From Legionellaceae bacterium (GTDB lineage: Bacteria > Pseudomonadota > Gammaproteobacteria > Legionellales > Legionellaceae), in the NCBI GenBank assembly GCA_030157805.1, contig JAOAUB010000044.1:1-51431 (forward strand): a stretch of DNA of 51,431 nt, read 5' to 3'. Both the position numbers and the translations under genes were made by a program. Positions 46,271 through 51,431 of the stretch are shown piece by piece (position 1 is the stretch's first letter; each line of letters starts with the position of its first letter). Under the pieces are notes generated by a model. That model was not told the DNA's origin. It did not search any database and saw only the letters and a program-made list of their open reading frames with translations.

Positions 46271-47182
46271 ATGAAAATCGCAATATTGGCAACAAACCCT
46301 AAGTTGTACTCGCATCAACGTTTAAAAGAAGCGGGTGAAGCTCAGGGTCATGAGGTGACCATTGTTAATCCTTTGTATTGTTACATGAATGTCGCGGCAT
46401 CCTGTCCACGGGTGCACTATCGTGGGGGGCAGCCCTTATCGACGTTTGATGCAGTGATTCCGCGCATTGGTGCTTCAATTACGTATTATGGAACGGCCGT
46501 CTTGCGCCATCTTGAAACGATGGGGATGTATGCTGTGAATGAATCCATTGCTATCTCGCGATCGCGTGATAAGTTTCGTTCTTTGCAAATTTTGGCGCGC
46601 AAAGGTCTTCCTATGCCTCTCACGAGTTTTGCGCAATCGCCCGATGATACCGAGGATCTTGTTCGTATGGTTGGGGGAGCTCCTTTAGTGATTAAGTTAT
46701 TGGAAGGAACTCAAGGTCGCGGTGTCATTTTGGCCGACAGCCACCAGTCTGCAGTGAGTATTATTAACGCTTGCAAAGAAATGTCGGCGAATATTCTTGT
46801 TCAGGAATTCATTGAAGAGTCTCGTGGAACCGATGTTCGTTGTTTCGTGATTGGTGATAAGGTGGTTGCTGCAATCAAACGACAGGCGCGCGACGGTGAG
46901 TTTCGTGCTAACGTACATCAGGGCGGAAAAGCCATTAAAGTGAAGTTATCTCCACAAGAGCGTGCTATTGCAATCGCTTCGGCGAAAGCCATGGGATTGC
47001 GTGTTGCAGGTGTTGATCTGATTCGCTCAAATCATGGTCCCTTAGTGTTAGAAATCAATTCTTCTCCAGGCTTAGAAGCTATTGAAAAAACAACGCACGT
47101 GAATATTGCAGGAAAGATCATTGAGTTTATTGAAAAAAATGCAAAGCCTATGAGCGCAAGCAGCGTTAGGTTTCAGGGGTGA
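46271..47182 (+). CDS. rimK: RimK, ribosomal protein S6 glutamate ligase
   Basis: An ATP-grasp ligase that adds glutamates to the C-terminus of ribosomal protein S6. The 303 aa show [13 protein letters not shown] (about 60-72), [20 protein letters not shown] (about 97-116), the ATP-binding [16 protein letters not shown] and [19 protein letters not shown] segments, and the metal-binding [13 protein letters not shown] near residue 270. It is close in length to the E. coli enzyme (300 aa). Confidence 0.95.
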   Translation: MKIAILATNPKLYSHQRLKEAGEAQGHEVTIVNPLYCYMNVAASCPRVHYRGGQPLSTFDAVIPRIGASITYYGTAVLRHLETMGMYAVNESIAISRSRDKFRSLQILARKGLPMPLTSFAQSPDDTEDLVRMVGGAPLVIKLLEGTQGRGVILADSHQSAVSIINACKEMSANILVQEFIEESRGTDVRCFVIGDKVVAAIKRQARDGEFRANVHQGGKAIKVKLSPQERAIAIASAKAMGLRVAGVDLIRSNHGPLVLEINSSPGLEAIEKTTHVNIAGKIIEFIEKNAKPMSASSVRFQG

Positions 47183-47188
47183 GCTTTG

Positions 47189-47419
47189 CTAATAATAATC
47201 AATCACTGTCGTGGACACATCAATGGGTTCTTCGTTATTAATGACGGTGACGCGTTGCTGACAACACGTTGGTCTTACCGTCACCTGCCGGCAACAAGGC
47301 GTCATCGTCATTGGTTGGCAGCAAGGTGTTACCGTCACTTGCTGGTAAGTCACCACATCAGGATTAGTGCAACACGCTGCGAGTAATAATGCGCTAGGAA
47401 TTAGAACTAATGATTTCAT
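47189..47419 (-). CDS. Small cysteine-rich lipoprotein with repeated CC pairs
   Basis: A 76-aa protein with a lipoprotein signal and LAAC lipobox (Cys 16). The mature part contains four Cys-Cys pairs (16-17, 33-34, 42-43, 52-53), the last three spaced 9-10 residues apart in near-repeats of the type VTVTPCCQ. I do not know the family. The lipidated Cys is the first of a pair. Three later CC pairs could bind a metal or form disulfides with neighbours. It is a single minus-strand gene, converging on rimK with 6 bases between them. Confidence 0.75.
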   Translation of the reverse strand: MKSLVLIPSALLLAACCTNPDVVTYQQVTVTPCCQPMTMTPCCRQVTVRPTCCQQRVTVINNEEPIDVSTTVIDYY

Positions 47420-47636
47420 AACGTCCTCTCTTATTGAATCATTAAAATTGCTTAATCATTAATCTAATTGTAGCTATTACTTCCAAAATAGCCAGTCAAA
47501 CTGTTTGACTCGACTTTGGACGTTTTTAAGTGTTCTGCGGAAAAAGGCTAAAGTCCAGTTTGAGAGATCTATTTTTTCCTGGATTATCTTACTATACTAA
47601 GGCCCACATGATTTACCCCCTCAAAGGAATGACACA
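47420..47636. other. Divergent intergenic region before the fused E1 gene
   Basis: No gene is seen. A -10-like TATACT (47593-47598) faces the plus strand, about 30 bases before the AAAGGA ribosome-binding site of the E1 gene, but without a clear -35. Confidence 0.4.
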
Positions 47637-49859
47637 ATGACCTTGGACCGTGCTCGTGTTGTGGATGAGCAATTGATAACACGTGTTAAAACCGGTGATT
47701 TTCCTCATGCACAAAGCTTAACAAGACCTCTTGACGTGGGGCTTGATAAAAAAACAGCTATTTCACTGTTTGATTCACAATTAAAGTCTCGCTTATTGGA
47801 TTTAATTGCCCGCCGACTTAAAGAAAAAAATTTATCGTTTTACACCATTGGTAGCAGTGGTCATGAAGGAAATGCTGTTCTTGGCCATGTGTTTCGCCAT
47901 ACCGACATGGCTTTTCTTCACTATCGCAGTGGAGCCTTTTATTTACAACGCGCCAAACAACGCCCAAATCATGATGGCGTGAATGATATTTTGTTGTCTT
48001 TAGTTGCTGCAGTTTCTGATCCTATTTCAGCAGGACGCCATAAAGTTTTTGGCAGTGTGGCTTTAACGATTCCACCACAAACCTCAACCATTGCTTCACA
48101 CCTTCCGAAAGCCTTGGGTGCTGCTTTATCAATTAATCGTGCAAAAAAACTAGGCTTTTCAGGGAACTTAGCGGCAGACAGTGTTATTCTGTGTTCGTTT
48201 GGCGATGCATCCATCAACCACGCCACGGCTCAAACGACTTTCAATGCTTGTTCGTGGTTAGCTACACAAAATTACCCCTTGCCCATGGTGTTTATCTGCG
48301 AAGACAACGGCATCGGAATTTCTACGCCAACACCCAAAACATGGGTTGCAGCTTCAGTGCAGCATCGTCCTGGTATTCACTATCTCGCCTGTGATGGCTT
48401 AAATATTGCCGATGTTTATGAGAAAGCGCATCAGGCGGCTCATTATGCTCGAGTTAAAAAACAGGCTGTTTTTTTACACCTACGCTGCGTTCGTTTATTA
48501 GGTCATGCGGGGTCGGATGTTGAAATTCAATATCGTACCCTCGCGGGTATTGAACAAACCGAAGCGGATGATCCTTTGTTGCACACCGCGCGAATTCTTG
48601 TTGAACAAGGATGGATGACGCAAGACGCGATCTTGACCTTGTATGAAGACAATCGGGCGCTGATTGAGGCTAAAGCGATGGAAGCTCTCCGTCAACCACG
48701 AATGAACAGCGTGACTGAAATTATGTCATCCATCATTCCACGACCACGACAAACCACCGTTTATGAGCTACCTGATGAAGCATCACGAGCCGCGACATTA
48801 GGAGCCTCTTACCATCAACTTTCTCTTAAACGTAATTTATCCCAGCAAATTAATTTAGCTCTGACGGATTTAATGCTGCAATACCCTAATATGCTCATTT
48901 TTGGTGAAGACGTTGCCAAAAAAGGCGGGGTTTACCATGTCACGGCCGATTTACAAGCACGTTTTGGTCAGGGGCGAGTTTTTGATACCTTACTTGATGA
49001 AACAACGATACTAGGCAGTGCAATAGGCCTTGCTCATAATGGATTTATCCCCGTTCCTGAAATACAATTTTTAGCCTATTTACATAATGCTGAAGATCAG
49101 TTGCGTGGTGAGGCGGCCACGTTATCGTTTTTCTCGAATGGTCAATATCGTAATCCTATGATTATTCGTATTGCTTCCTTGGCGTATCAAAAAGGATTTG
49201 GCGGGCATTTTCATAATGATAACTCCATCGCAGTATTGCGTGATTTACCCGGTGTTATTGTCGCCTGCCCGTCCAATGGGCCCGATGCTGCAAAAATGCT
49301 GCGAACTTGCATGCGGCTTGCGCATGAAGAAGGCCGCGTTGTGGTCTTTCTCGAACCAATAGCACTTTACATGACCAAGGATCTGCATGAAGCAGGGGAT
49401 AATGCGTGGTTGTCGCACTATCCCAGCACCAACTTAACCATAGCACCTGGCGAAGTTGGTCATCATGGGCAGGGGGATACCGTCATTCTTAGCTATGCTA
49501 ATGGTTATTATTTATCATTACAGGCGGCTAAAATTTTAAAAGAAAAACATTCGATTTCGGTTAAGGTCGTCGATCTACGATGGTTGAACCCATTACCCAC
49601 CGAGGCTATTTTGCGTGAAATTATAGAAGCCAAGCAGGTATTCATTGTTGATGAGGGGCGACGAACAGGCTCTGTCAGTGAAGAACTCATGGCCTTGTTC
49701 GTTGAGCATGCTTCGCCGCATTTAAAAATTAAACGGCTCGTCGGTGAAAATTGTTATATCCCTCTGGGGACCGCTTGGCAGTATTTACTACCGAGTCGTG
49801 ATGCGATTATTGATGAGGTTTTACAATGGGCAGGAGCTGTTCACCCTTCGTTAACTTGA
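47637..49859 (+). CDS. Fused 2-oxoacid dehydrogenase E1 alpha-beta protein
   Basis: A single 740-aa chain carrying both halves of a branched-chain-type (BCKDH/PDH) E1: alpha about 40-370 with the thiamine-diphosphate motif starting GDAS and ending in EDNG (GDG...N type), and beta about 390-740 with FGEDVAKKGGVYHVT, LDETTILGSAIG and the final VGENCYIPLG segment. In most bacteria alpha and beta are separate genes. There is no E2 or E3 gene beside it. Substrate specificity (branched-chain, pyruvate or other) cannot be read off the sequence. The start has AAAGGA just upstream. Confidence 0.92.
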   Translation: MTLDRARVVDEQLITRVKTGDFPHAQSLTRPLDVGLDKKTAISLFDSQLKSRLLDLIARRLKEKNLSFYTIGSSGHEGNAVLGHVFRHTDMAFLHYRSGAFYLQRAKQRPNHDGVNDILLSLVAAVSDPISAGRHKVFGSVALTIPPQTSTIASHLPKALGAALSINRAKKLGFSGNLAADSVILCSFGDASINHATAQTTFNACSWLATQNYPLPMVFICEDNGIGISTPTPKTWVAASVQHRPGIHYLACDGLNIADVYEKAHQAAHYARVKKQAVFLHLRCVRLLGHAGSDVEIQYRTLAGIEQTEADDPLLHTARILVEQGWMTQDAILTLYEDNRALIEAKAMEALRQPRMNSVTEIMSSIIPRPRQTTVYELPDEASRAATLGASYHQLSLKRNLSQQINLALTDLMLQYPNMLIFGEDVAKKGGVYHVTADLQARFGQGRVFDTLLDETTILGSAIGLAHNGFIPVPEIQFLAYLHNAEDQLRGEAATLSFFSNGQYRNPMIIRIASLAYQKGFGGHFHNDNSIAVLRDLPGVIVACPSNGPDAAKMLRTCMRLAHEEGRVVVFLEPIALYMTKDLHEAGDNAWLSHYPSTNLTIAPGEVGHHGQGDTVILSYANGYYLSLQAAKILKEKHSISVKVVDLRWLNPLPTEAILREIIEAKQVFIVDEGRRTGSVSEELMALFVEHASPHLKIKRLVGENCYIPLGTAWQYLLPSRDAIIDEVLQWAGAVHPSLT

Positions 49860-49901
49860 GCGAAAACACGAACAGATCCTCGATAGATAAGGAGACAGCG
49901 G

Positions 49902-51059
49902 ATGGACGATTTATTATTTCTTGATGAACAATTAAACCACGATGAACTGATGATTCGAGAAATGGTGGCACGTTTCGTGACTCACGATGTGACACCACTG
50001 ATGGCTGACGCCTTTGAAGATGCTCATTTTCCAAGGCAATTAATTAAACAGTCTGCGGATTTAGGTTTGTTGGGATTAACGCTGCCGGCGGAATACGGTG
50101 GTGCCGAAGCGTCCTATGTCGCGTATGGTTTAGTCTGCCAAGAGCTTGAACGCGGCGATAGTGGTCTACGCAGTTTCGTTTCCGTACAAAGCTCCTTGTG
50201 CATGTACCCTATTTATCAGTTTGGCAATGAGGAACAAAAAAAACGTTTTTTGCCCGCTATGTCACGGGGTGAATTGATTGGTTGTTTTGGCTTGACTGAA
50301 CCTGACTCAGGCTCTGATCCCGGCAGTATGCGTACCCACGCCAAAAAAGTGCCCGGTGGCTGGCGAATTAGCGGCGCTAAGATGTGGATAACTAATGCCC
50401 CAATTGCTGATTTAGCGATTGTTTGGGCAAAAACAGAGCAGGGTATTCGTGGCTTCGTCATTGAAAAAGATTTCAAAGGATTCAGCACTGCAGAAATTAA
50501 ACAAAAAATGTCCTTACGAGCATCAATAACAGGTGAGCTTGTTATGGATGATGTCTTTGTGCCTGATGAAAATTATTTGCCCAGCACTGAAAAAGGTTTA
50601 GGTGCTGCTTTGTCTTGCTTGAATCAAGCACGTTACGGTATCGCATGGGGCGCTATTGGCGCTGCCATGGCGTGTTTTGATATTACCCGAGATTATTTAT
50701 TATCTCGAAAACAATTTGATAAACCTTTGGCGTCATTTCAATTAATTCAAAAAGAATTAAGCGAAATGTATACGGAAATTATTAAGGCACAATGCATCAA
50801 CTTGCACATTGGCCGTCTTAAAGAGCAAGGTCGAGAAACACCCATTATGATTTCTTTAGCGAAAGGCAATGCGTGTCGAGAATCATTAAAAATTGCGCGC
50901 CAATGCCGTAATTTATTGGGTGCTAATGGAATTAGTCTTGAATATGCCGTCATTCGCCATATGCTGAATTTAGAGTCTGTGTTTACCTACGAAGGCACTG
51001 ATAATGTTCATACCTTGGTATTGGGCCGACATATTACAGGAATTAACGCCTTTGCTTAG
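49902..51059 (+). CDS. Glutaryl-CoA dehydrogenase-type acyl-CoA dehydrogenase
   Basis: A 385-aa FAD acyl-CoA dehydrogenase. Visible are GLTLPAEYGG (about 57), the flavin-site CFGLTEPDSGSDPGSM (about 128-143), WITNAPIADLAIVWA, the RYGIAWGAIGAA helix and the catalytic base E364 in FTYEGTDNVH, the position used by glutaryl-CoA dehydrogenases. The tail VLGRHITGINAF also matches GcdH. It follows the fused E1 by 42 bases with a GGAG ribosome-binding site. GcdH would convert glutaryl-CoA to crotonyl-CoA in lysine/tryptophan breakdown; other substrates are possible. Confidence 0.9.
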   Translation: MDDLLFLDEQLNHDELMIREMVARFVTHDVTPLMADAFEDAHFPRQLIKQSADLGLLGLTLPAEYGGAEASYVAYGLVCQELERGDSGLRSFVSVQSSLCMYPIYQFGNEEQKKRFLPAMSRGELIGCFGLTEPDSGSDPGSMRTHAKKVPGGWRISGAKMWITNAPIADLAIVWAKTEQGIRGFVIEKDFKGFSTAEIKQKMSLRASITGELVMDDVFVPDENYLPSTEKGLGAALSCLNQARYGIAWGAIGAAMACFDITRDYLLSRKQFDKPLASFQLIQKELSEMYTEIIKAQCINLHIGRLKEQGRETPIMISLAKGNACRESLKIARQCRNLLGANGISLEYAVIRHMLNLESVFTYEGTDNVHTLVLGRHITGINAFA

Positions 51060-51314
51060 GTATTGTGTTAATTAAAATCAAGGTGAGGATTAGGGTTTTA
51101 TCAAGGGTTGACGTTTAGCATGTCGTGGTCTTGTTATAGTCGGTGCTTGTTTTTCGTGCACAATGCGTGCTTCGCGTGAAATAAGCGTCACCATGATACT
51201 TTTGATTTAAGATTAAGCCCCTTAAGATTAAATGTTGACGAAGCACTAAGGTTGCGGAATAACACGGCAAGTCAAAAAATTAAATTTTAACTACAAGGTT
51301 TTGTGGCTTATTTC
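51060..51314. other. Intergenic region between the dehydrogenase and tRNA-Pro
   Basis: No gene of credible size. It contains two direct copies of TTAAGATTAA (51207-51216 and 51222-51231, 15-base period). Nothing else recognisable. Confidence 0.5.
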
Positions 51315-51343
51315 TTGTTATTTTATAAAAGACCGGTTAATAT
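51315..51343 (+). promoter_or_regulatory. Promoter of tRNA-Pro
   Basis: TTGTTA (51315-51320) and TAATAT (51338-51343) with a 17-base spacer, placing transcription start about 5 bases before the tRNA 5' end. Confidence 0.6.
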
Positions 51344-51351
51344 TCCAGCTT

Positions 51352-51431
<80 letters not shown>

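Overview
The window looks like a chromosomal segment of a low-GC gammaproteobacterium, most plausibly from the order Legionellales (the Legionella/Coxiella/Berkiella lineage). Three things point there. The housekeeping proteins (Dut, Cca, Orn, HemC, CoaBC, enolase) are clearly gammaproteobacterial. An IMP/GMP-type 5'-nucleotidase and a complete set of cytochrome oxidase assembly genes are present. Scattered among them are orphan, lipase-like and eukaryote-like genes typical of intracellular bacteria. The species cannot be fixed from the sequence alone. I see no insertion sequence, prophage, CRISPR array or rRNA.

Layout: 1-3036 holds a terminator, an AT-rich leader with a perfect 16-bp inverted repeat, and a large orphan gene. 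3049-7522 holds rsgA (minus), then cca-orn-queH and a histidine-rich cation exporter as a tightly overlapping plus-strand run. 7592-12862 holds a hydrolase and hemY-hemX-hemD-hemC, all minus and overlapping. 12947-15769 holds a prolyl-hydroxylase-like oxygenase, two small exported proteins, a class 3 lipase and a gene remnant. 16007-19080 is coaBC-dut-algC (plus). 19056-21944 (minus) is a TPR methyltransferase, rdgB and a remarkable eukaryote-like gene. 22042-27740 holds dedA, a PiT phosphate transporter with its DUF47 partner, an orphan helical protein, eno and ftsB. 27763-31711 (minus) holds a membrane sulfatase with a small partner and a glutamate synthase-like enzyme. 31827-36142 holds the 5'-nucleotidase, two orphan genes and malic enzyme. 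36146-42270 (minus) is a complete RND efflux operon ending in a DUF2909 gene. 42402-46241 is the haem A/cytochrome oxidase assembly cluster. 46271-51431 holds rimK, a Cys-rich lipoprotein, a fused 2-oxoacid dehydrogenase E1, glutaryl-CoA-type dehydrogenase and tRNA-Pro(GGG).

The main finding is at 21384-21944. This gene encodes a full-length R-SNARE of the eukaryotic Ykt6 type: a longin domain, a synaptobrevin SNARE helix with the zero-layer arginine, and a C-terminal CTIL box of the kind eukaryotic cells prenylate. A bacterium has no use for a prenylated vesicle-fusion protein, so it is very probably a host-directed effector that mimics a membrane-fusion protein. It lies 31 bases upstream of rdgB, with no mobile element in view. 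Several neighbouring orphans (382-3036, 7592-8887, 13942-15078, 24873-26051, 33364-34420) are candidates for the same lifestyle, but on much weaker evidence.
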